DNA of 57,446 nt from Pseudomonadota bacterium (lineage in GTDB: Bacteria > Pseudomonadota > Alphaproteobacteria > Rhizobiales > Aestuariivirgaceae). The notes beneath the pieces are model-generated. The model searched no databases. It saw only the letters and a list, made by a program, of their open reading frames with translations, and was not told the DNA's origin. Where the stretch lies: the NCBI GenBank assembly GCA_963205315.1, contig CAUJIO010000085.1:1-57446 (forward strand), read 5' to 3'. Positions 23,814-32,742 of this stretch are shown piece after piece. Every line of letters starts with the position of its first letter. Positions within the stretch are counted from its first letter, which is position 1. The translations under genes were made by a program, and so were the position numbers.

Positions 23814-25225
23814 GGCCGAATGGTTTGCACAAGTCCTATAACGCGTCTTACCCAGGGATTGGTTGCATAGTCGGCAAAATAGGTAATCGCAGCCCGGCGA
23901 TTTGCCTCGCCCCGGGTCGGATAGGGCAGTACCTGCCCGACCATGGCACTGATCTTCAGCCCGCGCGAAAGTGCGAGAACCCAGGGCTGGATCAGTTCGC
24001 CCGCCTGCTTGCCCACGATCGAGCAGCCGAGGATCTTGCCTTTTGCACTGGTCACGACTTTTACCAATCCGCCGGTTTGACCTTCCGCCTGCGCCCTGTC
24101 GTTGTCGTGGAACGGCCAGCGCAGCACCTTGATACTCTCGCCGTGCACCTTGCGCGCCATCGCTTCGGTGAGCCCGGCATGAGCCAGTTCCGGGTCGGTA
24201 TAGGTGACCCACGGGATCACCGCATCGGCCTTCACCGGCAAGCCGAACAGCGCGTTACGGATCACCAGGCCAGCGTGATAGCCCGCGACATGGGTGAACT
24301 GCAGTCCGCCTGCCACATCGCCCACCGCATAGATGCGGGAATTGCTGGTCCTGAGACCCCGACCGACAGTGATGCCACGGTTGCTGAACGCCACGCCTGC
24401 TGCTTCAAGGTTGAGGCCTTCGATATTTGGCTGGCGGCCCGCGGCCACCAGTAGGTGCGAGCCGGCGATGACACCGTGTTCCCGCGTCTCGGCCGTGATG
24501 CCGTCCCGCGTCTTTCGCACCGCTGAAATCGCAGTTCTTGGCAAAATGGCAATGCCCTCGGCCTTGAGAGAGTCGAGCACGACGGCCGTCAGTTCCGGAT
24601 CATCCTTGGCCAGCGGATCGAAGGCTTCGATGACGGTCACGCGTGACCCGAGCCGGCGATGCGCTTGCGCCATTTCCATGCCGATGGGACCGCCACCAAT
24701 GATGATCAGGTGTTCGGGCAGAACCTGATTGTCGAAAAGCGTTTCATTGGTGAAATGCGGCACCTCCGTCAGACCGGGAATGGGCGGCAGGGCGGCGCGC
24801 GATCCCGTGGCGATGACGCTTCGCCGCGCGGTGTAGTTTTGACCGCCGGCCTCAAGCGTTGACGCATCAAGGAAGCGCGCCGCCGCACGCACGACCTTGA
24901 CGCCGAGTTTTTCGAAACGCTCCTGGCTATCATTCGGCTCAATCGCGGCGATCACGCGTTTCACATGCGCCATGACTCTGGTGAAATCGACCTGGGGCTC
25001 CACCGCCGCGATGCCGAGGGTTTCGCCGGAGCGCATGGCGTGAGCTTGCTTTGCCGCCGCAAGCAAGGCCTTCGACGGCACGCATCCGGTATTGAGGCAA
25101 TCGCCCCCCATGTCACCCTTCTCGAACAGCACGACACGCTGGCCAAACTGGGCGGCCGCCGCAGCAACCGTCAATCCTCCGGAGCCTGCGCCGATGACAG
25201 CGATATCGAATTGAGAGGCCGTCAT
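23810..25225 (-). CDS. Pyridine nucleotide-disulfide oxidoreductase, mercuric-reductase-like
   Basis: FAD and NAD(P)H flavoprotein of the dihydrolipoamide dehydrogenase/MerA superfamily, 471 residues from ATG 25225 (MTASQFDIAV). It has the FAD-binding GAGSGGL, the redox-active disulfide GGDCLNTGCVPSKAL (Cys43 and Cys48), a second Rossmann fold (IIGGGPIGMEMA) and a C-terminal dimerisation domain. It lacks an N-terminal heavy-metal-associated domain and a C-terminal Cys pair typical of true MerA, so mercury reduction is not supported. It overlaps the TVP38 gene and the kinase gene by four bases each. Confidence 0.85.
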   Translation of the reverse strand: MTASQFDIAVIGAGSGGLTVAAAAAQFGQRVVLFEKGDMGGDCLNTGCVPSKALLAAAKQAHAMRSGETLGIAAVEPQVDFTRVMAHVKRVIAAIEPNDSQERFEKLGVKVVRAAARFLDASTLEAGGQNYTARRSVIATGSRAALPPIPGLTEVPHFTNETLFDNQVLPEHLIIIGGGPIGMEMAQAHRRLGSRVTVIEAFDPLAKDDPELTAVVLDSLKAEGIAILPRTAISAVRKTRDGITAETREHGVIAGSHLLVAAGRQPNIEGLNLEAAGVAFSNRGITVGRGLRTSNSRIYAVGDVAGGLQFTHVAGYHAGLVIRNALFGLPVKADAVIPWVTYTDPELAHAGLTEAMARKVHGESIKVLRWPFHDNDRAQAEGQTGGLVKVVTSAKGKILGCSIVGKQAGELIQPWVLALSRGLKISAMVGQVLPYPTRGEANRRAAITYFADYATNPWVRRVIGLVQTIRP

Positions 25226-25995
25226 AGGGTGCGTCCCTTGAAGTATTTGAAGGCGACCGGCAGCAGCGCAACCAGTCCAAGGCCTGCGAAGCCAATCAGC
25301 AATTCGCGTGTAATGAGTGCGGAGGGTTCGAGGCTGAAGCTGCAATTCGCAGCACCATTCGCGGCCACACAGGTGTCAAAAACAGCCCGTTGCGCGTCGA
25401 TCACCTTGTCGAGGCCTGCTCCCAGCAGCGCAAAGGCCAATGAGCCGGGAACGATGCCGATGGCGGTGGCGGCGATGAAGGTGCGCATTGGCACACGGCA
25501 AAGGCCTGCCACGGCATTCACCATGAAAAATGGAAAGACCGGCGCCAGCCGCAGGAACAGCAGGAAACTGAAGGCATTGTCGGCAAAGCCCTTCGACAGT
25601 TTCTGCACCAGGGGGCCGGCCTTTTCGGCGAGTGCGGAACCGAGCGATGTCTTGACGATCTGGAAGACGATGGTAGCTCCGGTCAGTGCCGCCACGATGC
25701 TGACGGGAACGCTGATGAGCCAGCCGAAAAGGAATCCGCCGGCGATACTCATCACCGCCGCACCCGGGATCGACAGGGCCACGACAGCGACATACGCCGC
25801 GAGGAACAGCGCCACGGCGAGAACCAGATTGGCGTCGACGAACTCCCGCAGCAGTTCGCGGTTCTGGGCCAGCGCCTGGAGCGAGACGCGTTGGTAAAGC
25901 CCCGTGCCATAGGCGGCGGCGATCAGCGCGACCAGAACGCCAACTGGCAGCCATTGCCGCAGGGAACCGGAAAACCCTGGCCGAGCGTTTGTCAT
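25222..25995 (-). CDS. TVP38/TMEM64-family membrane protein
   Basis: 257-residue polytopic inner-membrane protein of the TVP38/TMEM64 (DedA-like, VTT domain) family. The central block IPGAAVMSIAGGFLFG and the later FLRLAPVFPFFMVNAVAGL are characteristic. An N-terminal helix precedes the domain, and a further helix lies near the C-terminus. Family members are linked to lipid or small-molecule handling in membranes, but no firm biochemical role is known. Start chosen at ATG 25995. ATG 26013 is possible. It commonly neighbours MerA-like flavoproteins, as here, and is the first gene of this operon. Confidence 0.82.
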   Translation of the reverse strand: MTNARPGFSGSLRQWLPVGVLVALIAAAYGTGLYQRVSLQALAQNRELLREFVDANLVLAVALFLAAYVAVVALSIPGAAVMSIAGGFLFGWLISVPVSIVAALTGATIVFQIVKTSLGSALAEKAGPLVQKLSKGFADNAFSFLLFLRLAPVFPFFMVNAVAGLCRVPMRTFIAATAIGIVPGSLAFALLGAGLDKVIDAQRAVFDTCVAANGAANCSFSLEPSALITRELLIGFAGLGLVALLPVAFKYFKGRTL

Positions 25996-26164
25996 GAGGG
26001 GCGAATGTACCATTGAATGCGGTTGATGCGTTGTATTTGAACGTGAAGATGGCGGAACGGCCGCAGATGCGATAGGGGCTGTCACCGCCTCGTGAGAACT
26101 GTTCAGACGGCGTGCATCACCTGTGATCTGCAAGCGGGGTTTAGGGCCCCGTGCAGCCACCACG

Positions 26165-26193
26165 TTGACTTTCCGGGGCTTTTCCACCTATAA
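26165..26193 (+). promoter_or_regulatory. Predicted rpmH-rnpA promoter
   Basis: TTGACT (26165-26170), 17 bases, CTATAA (26188-26193). This is one of the best matches to the alphaproteobacterial consensus in the window. It implies a roughly 100-base leader before rpmH. The rest of the 25996-26301 gap shows no coding frame I would accept. Confidence 0.65.
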
Positions 26194-26228
26194 GCCGCGC
26201 TGAATTCCTGAAGCGATAGAGAGATCCT

Positions 26229-26280
26229 CTCAGGGCATACCCTGTTTTTCAGGTATGTTATTGAAAACATTGGCCCTGAG
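26229..26280 (+). promoter_or_regulatory. Structured leader of rpmH (possible three-way junction)
   Basis: CTCAGGGC (26229-26236) pairs perfectly with GCCCTGAG (26273-26280). Inside are two hairpins: ATAC(C)CTG-TTTTT-CAGGTAT (26237-26256), with one bulged base, and a weaker TGTT/AACA stem (26256-26269). It ends about 10 bases before the GGAG ribosome-binding site. It may regulate L34 synthesis or shape the transcript. Confidence 0.45.
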
Positions 26281-26301
26281 CCACAGAACGGAGCGACGAA
26301 C

Positions 26302-26436
26302 GTGAAGCGTACCTATCAGCCGTCCAAGATTGTCCGCAAGCGCCGCCATGGCTTCCGTGCCCGTATGGCGACGGTGGGTGGCCGCAATGTTCTGGCTCGC
26401 CGCCGCGCCAAGGGCCGCAAGCGTCTTTCGGCCTGA
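26302..26436 (+). CDS. rpmH: Large ribosomal subunit protein bL34 (GTG start)
   Basis: 44-residue, very basic r-protein starting GTG at 26302, [20 protein letters not shown] and ending [12 protein letters not shown], the full L34 signature. GGAG lies 8 bases upstream. The stop at 26434-26436 is 19 bases before rnpA, in the universal rpmH-rnpA-yidC order. Confidence 0.97.
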   Translation: MKRTYQPSKIVRKRRHGFRARMATVGGRNVLARRRAKGRKRLSA

Positions 26437-26455
26437 GCGCCGGACCAGCAGTCCC

Positions 26456-26812
26456 ATGGAGCGCCTGAAGCGTCGGCCGGATTTCGTTGCCGCCGCCAAG
26501 GCAGCCTATGCCGCCACGCCGGGTATGGTGGTGCAAGCTCGTGACCGCAAGGACGCGGGCCGGCCGCGTGTTGGCTTCACCGCGACCAAGAAGCTCGGCA
26601 ATGCTGTCATCCGCAACCGCATCAAGCGCCGCTTGCGTGAAATTGCCCGGTTGAAGTTCGAAGATCTGGCGAGGCCGGGTTACGATTATGTGCTGATCGG
26701 CCGCGGTCCCTCGCTTGACCGGTCTTTCGCCGAGCTTGAGAACGATCTGAATTCCGCCTTGAAACGGCTGCACCGCACATCACATGCCGGTGCGGACAAG
26801 GGAACGCCATGA
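26456..26812 (+). CDS. rnpA: Ribonuclease P protein component
   Basis: 118-residue basic protein that assists RNase P RNA in maturing tRNA 5' ends. It contains VGFTATKKLGNAVIRNRIKR, the conserved RNR-type RNA-binding segment, and starts MERLKRRPDFVAA. The frame is open further upstream through rpmH, but that stretch is its shadow. It overlaps yidC by four bases (ATGA). Confidence 0.94.
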   Translation: MERLKRRPDFVAAAKAAYAATPGMVVQARDRKDAGRPRVGFTATKKLGNAVIRNRIKRRLREIARLKFEDLARPGYDYVLIGRGPSLDRSFAELENDLNSALKRLHRTSHAGADKGTP

Positions 26813-28584
26813 ACTACGATTCCAAGAATTTCATTCTCGCCATTGTTCTGTCGATGGCCATCATTTTTGGCTGGCAGTATTTCTACGCCAAGCCGTTGCA
26901 GGACAAGCTGACAGGCACGGGCACCGAAACCACCAGCCCGACGACTCCGACGACGACCACAGGCGGCACCGTTCCCGATACCACCACCGCGCCCAAGCCC
27001 CTCACCCGCGATGATGCGCTGGCGGCGTCGGCGCGCGTCAAGATCGAGACGTCATCCGTTTCAGGCTCGATCAACCTGCAGGGCGCGCGCATCGACGACC
27101 TGCATCTGTTGAAGTACCGCGAGTCGATCGACCCCAAGAGCCCGACGATCACCTTCCTGTCGCCCAATGGCGCGCCGGGCGCCTTGTTTGCCGAACAAGG
27201 CCTTGTTGGCGCCGTGGGAACCACGGCCAGGATTCCGGACGCGACGACGCTGTGGACCGCACCCGAAGGCGCCGTTCTCTCGGAAGACAAGCCCGTCATC
27301 CTGACATGGGACAACGGGGCCGGCCTGGTGTTCTCGCGCAAGATCGAGATCAGCGACGAATATGTCTTCACCGTCACCCAGACCGTGGAGAACAAGTCTG
27401 CTGCTGCCGTGGCGCTCATTCCCTATGCCCGCATCCAGCGTCAGGATACGCCCGCCGTCTCCGGCTATTGGGTCTTCTTCGAAGGCATGCTTGGCTGGCT
27501 GAACGGGGGACTGCACGAGGTCCACTACAAGGACGTGGCCGAGCAGAAGGAGGCGACGAAGACCGACTCCACCGGCGGCTGGATCGGCTTTACCGACAAG
27601 TACTGGGCCGCGGTGATCATTCCCGACCAGACCAAGCCCGTCACCACCAGCATCCTGCACAACAAGGCCGGCGATCGCGATCATTACCAGACCGATTACC
27701 TTGCCAAGGATGCGCTCGTCGTCCAGCCCGGTGCCTCGGCTTCCTACCGCGACCAGTTCTTCGCAGGCGCCAAGGTGGTGAAGACCATCAACGCGGTGCA
27801 GACCAAGTATGGCATCCAGGGCTTCGACTATATGGTCGACTGGGGCTGGTTCTATTTCCTGACCAAGCCGATGTTCTATCTCCTCGACTTCCTCAATGGA
27901 CTCGTCGGCAATTTCGGCATCGCCATTCTGATTGCGACCTTGCTGGTCAAGGCCGTGGTGTTCCCGCTGGCCAACAAGTCCTATGCCTCGATGAGCAAGA
28001 TGAAGAAGCTGCAGCCGGAAATGGCGAAGCTGAAGGAAGACTTCCCCGATGACCGGGTGAAGCAGCAGCAGGCGATGATGGAACTCTACAAGCGCGAGAA
28101 GGTCTCGCCACTGTCGGGTTGCTTGCCGGTCGTTGTACAGATTCCGGTGTTCTTCTCGCTTTACAAGGTGATCCTCACCTCGATCGAATTGCGCCACGCT
28201 CCGTTCTTCGGTTGGGTACACGATCTTTCGGCGCCAGATCCGACCAGCCTGTTCACGCTCTTCGGCCTCATCCCGTGGTCGCCGCCGCACATGCTGATGA
28301 TTGGCATCTGGCCGATCGTCATGGGCATCACGATGTGGCTGCAGATGCGCCTCAACCCGACGCCACCCGATCCGGTGCAGGCCAGCCTGTTCAACTGGAT
28401 GCCCATCATGTTCACCTTCATGCTTGGCACATTCCCGGTCGGCCTCGTCATCTACTGGGCCTGGAGCAACACGCTCTCGATCCTGCAGCAGTCGCTGATC
28501 ATGAAGCGGCATGGTGTCGAGATCGACTTTTTCGGTAACATCGCCGAGAGCCTGCCCTTCCTCAAGAAGAAGTCGGCCAGTTGA
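26809..28584 (+). CDS. yidC: Membrane protein insertase YidC
   Basis: Inserts and folds inner-membrane proteins alone or with SecYEG. The 591-residue length matches Gram-negative YidC. TM1 is at about 5-22, a large periplasmic beta-domain extends to about 340, and the five-helix core follows. The cytoplasmic hairpin includes [21 protein letters not shown], then [19 protein letters not shown]. It overlaps rnpA by four bases, and its stop overlaps the TTG start of engB. Confidence 0.97.
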   Translation: MNYDSKNFILAIVLSMAIIFGWQYFYAKPLQDKLTGTGTETTSPTTPTTTTGGTVPDTTTAPKPLTRDDALAASARVKIETSSVSGSINLQGARIDDLHLLKYRESIDPKSPTITFLSPNGAPGALFAEQGLVGAVGTTARIPDATTLWTAPEGAVLSEDKPVILTWDNGAGLVFSRKIEISDEYVFTVTQTVENKSAAAVALIPYARIQRQDTPAVSGYWVFFEGMLGWLNGGLHEVHYKDVAEQKEATKTDSTGGWIGFTDKYWAAVIIPDQTKPVTTSILHNKAGDRDHYQTDYLAKDALVVQPGASASYRDQFFAGAKVVKTINAVQTKYGIQGFDYMVDWGWFYFLTKPMFYLLDFLNGLVGNFGIAILIATLLVKAVVFPLANKSYASMSKMKKLQPEMAKLKEDFPDDRVKQQQAMMELYKREKVSPLSGCLPVVVQIPVFFSLYKVILTSIELRHAPFFGWVHDLSAPDPTSLFTLFGLIPWSPPHMLMIGIWPIVMGITMWLQMRLNPTPPDPVQASLFNWMPIMFTFMLGTFPVGLVIYWAWSNTLSILQQSLIMKRHGVEIDFFGNIAESLPFLKKKSAS

Positions 28585-29213
28585 CGGCGGAATTCACCAC
28601 CGGCCAGATCGATGCGGGCCGCCGTTTGTTCGGCGGCCCGTCGCGTTTCATCATGGGCGTCGCTGCTCTGCCGCAGCTGCCGCCGTCGGAAGGCGTCGAG
28701 ATTGCCTTTGCCGGACGCTCCAACGTCGGCAAGTCCTCGCTCATCAACGCATTGACCGGCATGCGCGACCTGGCCCGTGCTTCGAACACGCCGGGCCGCA
28801 CCCGCGAGCTGAACTTCTTCAACGTCAACGAACAGATGACCCTGGTCGACATGCCGGGCTATGGCTATGCCAAGGCCTCGAAAGCCGATGTCGCGAAATG
28901 GCAGGCGGTGCTGAAGGGCTATCTGCGCGGCCGCCCCGGCCTGACGCGCGCCTTCGTGCTGATCGATTCGCGCCATGGCATCCTCAAGGCCGATGAGGAA
29001 ATGTTCGAGCTTCTCGACGAATCCGCCGTCACCTATCAGCTGGTGCTCACCAAGATCGACAAGATCAAGCCGGCCGAACTTGAGAAGATGTTGGAGAAGG
29101 TCGAAGCGGCGATCAAGAAGCACCCGGCCGCCTTCCCCGTCGTCCATGCGACGTCGAGTGAGAAGGCCACCGGAATTCCGGAACTCCGGGCCGAGATCGC
29201 CGGGCTTTTGTAG
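28581..29213 (+). CDS. engB: Ribosome biogenesis GTPase EngB/YsxC (TTG start)
   Basis: 210-residue GTPase needed for 50S maturation and cell division. G1 is [17 protein letters not shown]3 [12 protein letters not shown]4 TKIDK. The start is TTG 28581, overlapping the yidC stop in TTGA. No ATG is available before the conserved core, so the weak start is probably real and coupled to yidC translation. Confidence 0.93.
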   Translation: MTAEFTTGQIDAGRRLFGGPSRFIMGVAALPQLPPSEGVEIAFAGRSNVGKSSLINALTGMRDLARASNTPGRTRELNFFNVNEQMTLVDMPGYGYAKASKADVAKWQAVLKGYLRGRPGLTRAFVLIDSRHGILKADEEMFELLDESAVTYQLVLTKIDKIKPAELEKMLEKVEAAIKKHPAAFPVVHATSSEKATGIPELRAEIAGLL

Positions 29214-29217
29214 CCTC

Positions 29218-29244
29218 TTTGCAAGCGTCGCAAATGTCCTATAA
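29218..29244 (+). promoter_or_regulatory. Possible argB promoter with inverted repeat
   Basis: TTTGC (29218-29222) and GCAAA (29230-29234) are perfect arms 7 bases apart, followed by CTATAA, a -10-like box. There is no clear -35. A local promoter for argB inside the yidC-dapD gene run is plausible only. Confidence 0.25.
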
Positions 29245-29276
29245 GGCGGCGCAGCAACCTCGCGGGAACTGACCCC

Positions 29277-30167
29277 ATGGACGACATCAATACGACCGCC
29301 CGGATTCTCTCTGAAGCGCTGCCTTTCCTGCAGCGTTATGACGATCAGATCATCGTGGTGAAATATGGCGGCCACGCCATGGTCGACCCGGCACTCGCCC
29401 ATCGCTTTGCCCGCGACATGGTGATGCTGAAGGTCTGCGGCCTCAACCCCATTGTCGTCCACGGTGGCGGTCCGCAGATCAACAGGATGCTCGACAAGCT
29501 CGAGGTGAAGCCCGAGTTCCGCGAGGGCCTGCGTGTCACCGATGCCGAAACCATGTCGGTCGTCGAGATGGTGCTGTCGGGTTCGATCAACAAATCCATC
29601 GTCGCCTCGATCCAGCAGGCCGGCGGCCGCGCGGTTGGCATTTCCGGGAAGGATGGTAACCTGCTGATCGCCGAGAAATTCACCAAGAAGAAGACCGACC
29701 CCGAAACCGGCAGGGTGACGGAAATCGACTTCGGCTTCGTCGGCGAACCGGTGCGCGTCAACACCGAGATCCTCGAGACCATCATGAAGAGCGATGCCAT
29801 TCCGGTGATCGCTCCCGTGGGCGTGGGCTGGGAAGGCGAAACCTACAATGTCAACGCCGATACGGCAGCGGGCGCGATTGCCACGGCAACCCAGGCCAAA
29901 CGCTTGCTGCTGCTGACCGACGTTGCTGGCGTTCTCGACAAGGACAAGAACCTCATCAGCGAATTGAGGGTGGGCGATCTCGATGCACTCGTCGCCAACG
30001 GCACCATTACCGGCGGCATGATCCCCAAGGTCGAGAGTGCGGCTGCAGTGGTGAACTCCGGCGTCGAGGGCGTCATCATTCTCGATGGCCGCGTGCCGCA
30101 TTCGGTGCTGCTGGAACTGCTGACGCCGCACGGTGTCGGCACCCGCATTTCCCGGACCGGCGTATGA
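29277..30167 (+). CDS. argB: Acetylglutamate kinase
   Basis: Phosphorylates N-acetylglutamate, the second step of arginine synthesis. The 296 residues form one amino-acid-kinase domain: [43 protein letters not shown] and [10 protein letters not shown]. The N-terminal helix (about 1-25) is of the type seen in arginine-inhibited hexameric enzymes. It overlaps the HAD gene by four bases. Confidence 0.97.
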   Translation: MDDINTTARILSEALPFLQRYDDQIIVVKYGGHAMVDPALAHRFARDMVMLKVCGLNPIVVHGGGPQINRMLDKLEVKPEFREGLRVTDAETMSVVEMVLSGSINKSIVASIQQAGGRAVGISGKDGNLLIAEKFTKKKTDPETGRVTEIDFGFVGEPVRVNTEILETIMKSDAIPVIAPVGVGWEGETYNVNADTAAGAIATATQAKRLLLLTDVAGVLDKDKNLISELRVGDLDALVANGTITGGMIPKVESAAAVVNSGVEGVIILDGRVPHSVLLELLTPHGVGTRISRTGV

Positions 30168-30856
30168 GAGGGTTCGCTCACGTCGATACCTGGGTCTTCG
30201 ATCTCGACAACACGCTCTATCCGGCGTCGTGCCGCCTCTTCGACCAGATCGACGTCAAGATGGGCAACTTCGTCTCGAAGCTGCTGAATGTCGAATATGC
30301 CGAAGCCAAGCGCCGTCAAAAGGAGATGTTCTACAAATACGGAACAACGCTCCGTGGACTGATGACCGAGCATGGCGTGACGCCCGATGACTTCCTCGAC
30401 TACGTCCACGACATCGACCATTCGCCGATCCCGCCGAACCAGAAGCTCGACGAAGCCCTGCACGCGCTGCCCGGCCGCAAGCTGATCTTCACCAACGGCA
30501 CCGTTGCCCATGCCGAGAAGGTACTGGCGCGTATCGGCATCACCCATCATTTCGGCGACATCTTCGACATCGTGCATTCGGATTTCATTCCGAAGCCGGA
30601 GATGGAGCCTTATCGCAAGTTCGTCACCCAGACCGGCATCGCGCCCGCAACATCCGCCATGTTCGAGGATATCGCCCGCAATCTCGAGGCGCCGCATGCG
30701 CTGGGCATGACAACGGTGCTGGTCGTGAGCCCAGAGAATCGCGACGCCGAGCACCTGAACCGCACCACCGGCGGCACGGCGCAGGAGCACATTCATCATA
30801 TCACCGACGATCTCGCCGGATTCCTGGGCGGGATTGTCGCAAAGCGCGTTGACTGA
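30164..30856 (+). CDS. Pyrimidine 5'-nucleotidase, HAD superfamily
   Basis: 230-residue HAD hydrolase of the Sdt1/Phm8-like pyrimidine nucleotidase group. Motif I is [10 protein letters not shown] with the nucleophile Asp, motif II FTNGT, and motif [10 protein letters not shown]. The cap region is alpha-helical. Members dephosphorylate UMP/CMP or lysophosphatidate. The exact substrate is not visible. It is translationally coupled to argB, as in other Hyphomicrobiales. Confidence 0.85.
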   Translation: MRGFAHVDTWVFDLDNTLYPASCRLFDQIDVKMGNFVSKLLNVEYAEAKRRQKEMFYKYGTTLRGLMTEHGVTPDDFLDYVHDIDHSPIPPNQKLDEALHALPGRKLIFTNGTVAHAEKVLARIGITHHFGDIFDIVHSDFIPKPEMEPYRKFVTQTGIAPATSAMFEDIARNLEAPHALGMTTVLVVSPENRDAEHLNRTTGGTAQEHIHHITDDLAGFLGGIVAKRVD

Positions 30857-30885
30857 CAATGGCCGCTGGCTAGTCTGCCGGCCAT
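30849..30885 (+). promoter_or_regulatory. Possible dapD promoter and leader hairpin
   Basis: TTGACT (30849-30854), 16 bases, TAGTCT. The spacer and downstream part form an inverted repeat ATGGCCG (30859-30865) / CGGCCAT (30879-30885). The hairpin could equally be a weak terminator for the preceding operon. Confidence 0.3.
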
Positions 30886-30901
30886 ACGAGAGGGACAATC
30901 C

Positions 30902-31738
30902 ATGACCGAACTTCAGAGCACCATCGAACAGGCCTGGGAGGCCCGCGACAAGGTCAACCTCGAGACCAGGGGACAGGTGCGGGATGCCGTCAATACGGCC
31001 CTTGACCTGCTTGACTCTGGCAAAGCCCGCGTCGCCGAGAAGCGTGACGGTGAGTGGCATGTCAACCAGTGGCTGAAGAAGGCCGTGCTACTGTCCTTCC
31101 GCCTCAACGACATGAGCATGATTTCCAACGGTCCGGGCGGCTCCAGCTGGTGGGACAAGGTGCCCTCCAAGTTCGATGGCTGGACCGAGAAGGACTTCCG
31201 CGCAGGCGGGTTCCGCGCCGTGCCGAACTGCGTTGTCCGCAAGTCCGCCTATATCGCTCCCGGCGCCATTCTCATGCCGAGCTTCGTCAATCTCGGTGCC
31301 TATGTCGACACCGGCACCATGGTCGATACCTGGGTGACGGTCGGCTCATGCGCCCAGATCGGCAAGAACGTGCATCTGTCGGGCGGCGTCGGCATTGGCG
31401 GCGTTCTGGAACCGATGCAGGCCGGCCCCACGATCATCGAGGACAATTGCTTCATTGGCGCCCGCTCGGAAGTGGTCGAAGGCGTCATCGTCGGCGAAGG
31501 CTCGGTCATCTCGATGGGCGTGTTCATTGGCCAGTCGACCAAGATCATCGAGCGCGACACCGGCAAGGTCCACATGGGCCGCGTCCCGCCCTATTCGGTC
31601 GTGGTCTCGGGCTCATTGCCGCAGAAGCCCTATGCCGATGGCTCGCCCTCGCCGTCGCTCTACTGCGCCGTCATCGTCAAGCGCGTCGACGAGAAGACCC
31701 GCTCCAAGACCTCGATCAACGAGCTGCTGCGCGACTGA
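30902..31738 (+). CDS. dapD: Tetrahydrodipicolinate N-succinyltransferase
   Basis: Succinyl-CoA-dependent step of lysine and diaminopimelate synthesis. 278 residues with an N-terminal helical domain, then a left-handed beta-helix of hexapeptide repeats ([20 protein letters not shown] onwards). [11 protein letters not shown] and [16 protein letters not shown] are typical. dapE follows about 1 kb downstream on the same strand, separated by two DUF805 genes. Confidence 0.97.
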   Translation: MTELQSTIEQAWEARDKVNLETRGQVRDAVNTALDLLDSGKARVAEKRDGEWHVNQWLKKAVLLSFRLNDMSMISNGPGGSSWWDKVPSKFDGWTEKDFRAGGFRAVPNCVVRKSAYIAPGAILMPSFVNLGAYVDTGTMVDTWVTVGSCAQIGKNVHLSGGVGIGGVLEPMQAGPTIIEDNCFIGARSEVVEGVIVGEGSVISMGVFIGQSTKIIERDTGKVHMGRVPPYSVVVSGSLPQKPYADGSPSPSLYCAVIVKRVDEKTRSKTSINELLRD

Positions 31739-31745
31739 TTGAGGC

Positions 31746-31819
31746 CCCTTCCCGAAACATCGTGACTCAGCGATACTCCGCCCGGGGCCGAAAAGGGGCG
31801 CTGATGGCGCCGGGAAGGG
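31746..31819 (+). promoter_or_regulatory. Leader pairing that could mask the DUF805 ribosome-binding site
   Basis: CCCTTCCCG (31746-31754) is perfectly complementary to CGGGAAGGG (31811-31819), and the latter contains most of the Shine-Dalgarno sequence of the next gene. A smaller stem ATCG/CGAT lies inside. If formed, the ribosome-binding site would be hidden. Confidence 0.3.
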
Positions 31820-31825
31820 AGAACG

Positions 31826-32179
31826 ATGGACTGGAAATATCTCTTTACGAGCTTTGAGGGCCGCATCGGCAGGCAGCAGATGTGGATGGGGATCATTGTT
31901 CTGATCGCCATCAGCATTGTCGTGGCGGTGCTGGACATGATCCTGGGAACCAGGACCGAGAGCGGGATGGGTATCCTCGGCCTGATCTACAGCATCGCGG
32001 CGATCTATCCGTCGATCGCGCTTTACGCCAAGCGCTGGCACGACCGCGGCAAATCCGGCTGGTGGTCGTTGATCATCCTGGTTCCGATCATCGGTGGATT
32101 GTGGCTGCTGATCGAACTTGGCTTCCTGAAAGGTACGGACGGGCCCAACCAGTATGGTCCGGATCCACTTGCGGCGTAA
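31826..32179 (+). CDS. DUF805 inner-membrane protein, copy 1
   Basis: 117 residues, beginning MDWKYLFTSFEGRIGRQQMW, with about three hydrophobic segments and the family motif YAKRWHDRGKSGWWSL, ending GTDGPNQYGPDP. DUF805 (YhaH-like) proteins are small membrane proteins of unknown function. It is followed by a second, clearly related copy, so the pair arose by tandem duplication. Confidence 0.88.
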   Translation: MDWKYLFTSFEGRIGRQQMWMGIIVLIAISIVVAVLDMILGTRTESGMGILGLIYSIAAIYPSIALYAKRWHDRGKSGWWSLIILVPIIGGLWLLIELGFLKGTDGPNQYGPDPLAA

Positions 32180-32268
32180 CAGCGGCAGCTTCGCAACACC
32201 TGGCCGTCGTGGCCGGGCAATTTTGCACGTACAATGAAAGCGGCGCAAACGCGCCAGGGGAGAAGGCA

Positions 32269-32670
32269 ATGGACTGGAAATTCCTGTTTACGAGCTTTGG
32301 CGGGCGCATCGGGCGCCAGCAATGGTGGCTGGGATACATCGTGCTGATGGTGGTCGTTGCCATCCTCATAACCATCCTGACCATGGTCTTTGGCACGCCT
32401 GTGCCGCCGGAGCAGATGGCGGAAGCAGGCGGCATGGAATATAATCTGGGACCGGTCGGCGGAACCCTGATGGTCGTCATCATGATCGCCGCCATGTGGT
32501 TCTTCCTCGCTCTTACCGCCAAGCGCTGGCACGACCGCAACAAGTCTGCGTGGTGGATCCTGATCGGCCTCGTGCCCATCATCGGCGGCATCTGGGCGCT
32601 TGTCGAAAACGGCTTCCTCAAGGGCACGGACGGCCCCAACAGCTACGGGCCCGATCCGCTCGGCAATTGA
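32269..32670 (+). CDS. DUF805 inner-membrane protein, copy 2
   Basis: 133 residues from ATG 32269, with GGGGAGAAGG just upstream. It starts MDWKFLFTSFGGRIGRQQWW and repeats the copy 1 pattern, with TAKRWHDRNKSAWWIL and GTDGPNSYGPDPLGN. It has about 16 additional residues, including a loop rich in Met, Glu and Pro between helices. The frame is open from 31882, but upstream it is only the shadow of copy 1. Function unknown. Confidence 0.88.
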   Translation: MDWKFLFTSFGGRIGRQQWWLGYIVLMVVVAILITILTMVFGTPVPPEQMAEAGGMEYNLGPVGGTLMVVIMIAAMWFFLALTAKRWHDRNKSAWWILIGLVPIIGGIWALVENGFLKGTDGPNSYGPDPLGN

Positions 32671-32683
32671 CCGCTCGCAAGAC

Positions 32684-32712
32684 GTCATCCCCGGCCAAGC
32701 GCTGGGGATGAC
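32684..32712. repeat. Extragenic palindrome between DUF805 and dapE
   Basis: GTCATCCCC (32684-32692) and GGGGATGAC (32704-32712) form a perfect 9-bp stem over an 11-base GC-rich loop. It resembles dispersed GTCATCCCC-type palindromes of alphaproteobacteria. It might terminate transcription, though no T-tract follows. Confidence 0.55.
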
Positions 32713-32742
32713 AAATCATCGGGCGCGGTTCAAAATGCACGC

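Noticed and set aside
23810-25225. True mercuric reductase
   Set aside because: No N-terminal metal-binding domain, no C-terminal vicinal Cys pair and no mer genes nearby. Only the general flavoprotein fold is supported.
28452-30131. Minus-strand open frame of 559 codons opposite engB and argB
   Set aside because: Crosses several genes with strong homology on the plus strand, and its composition is typical of antisense reading.
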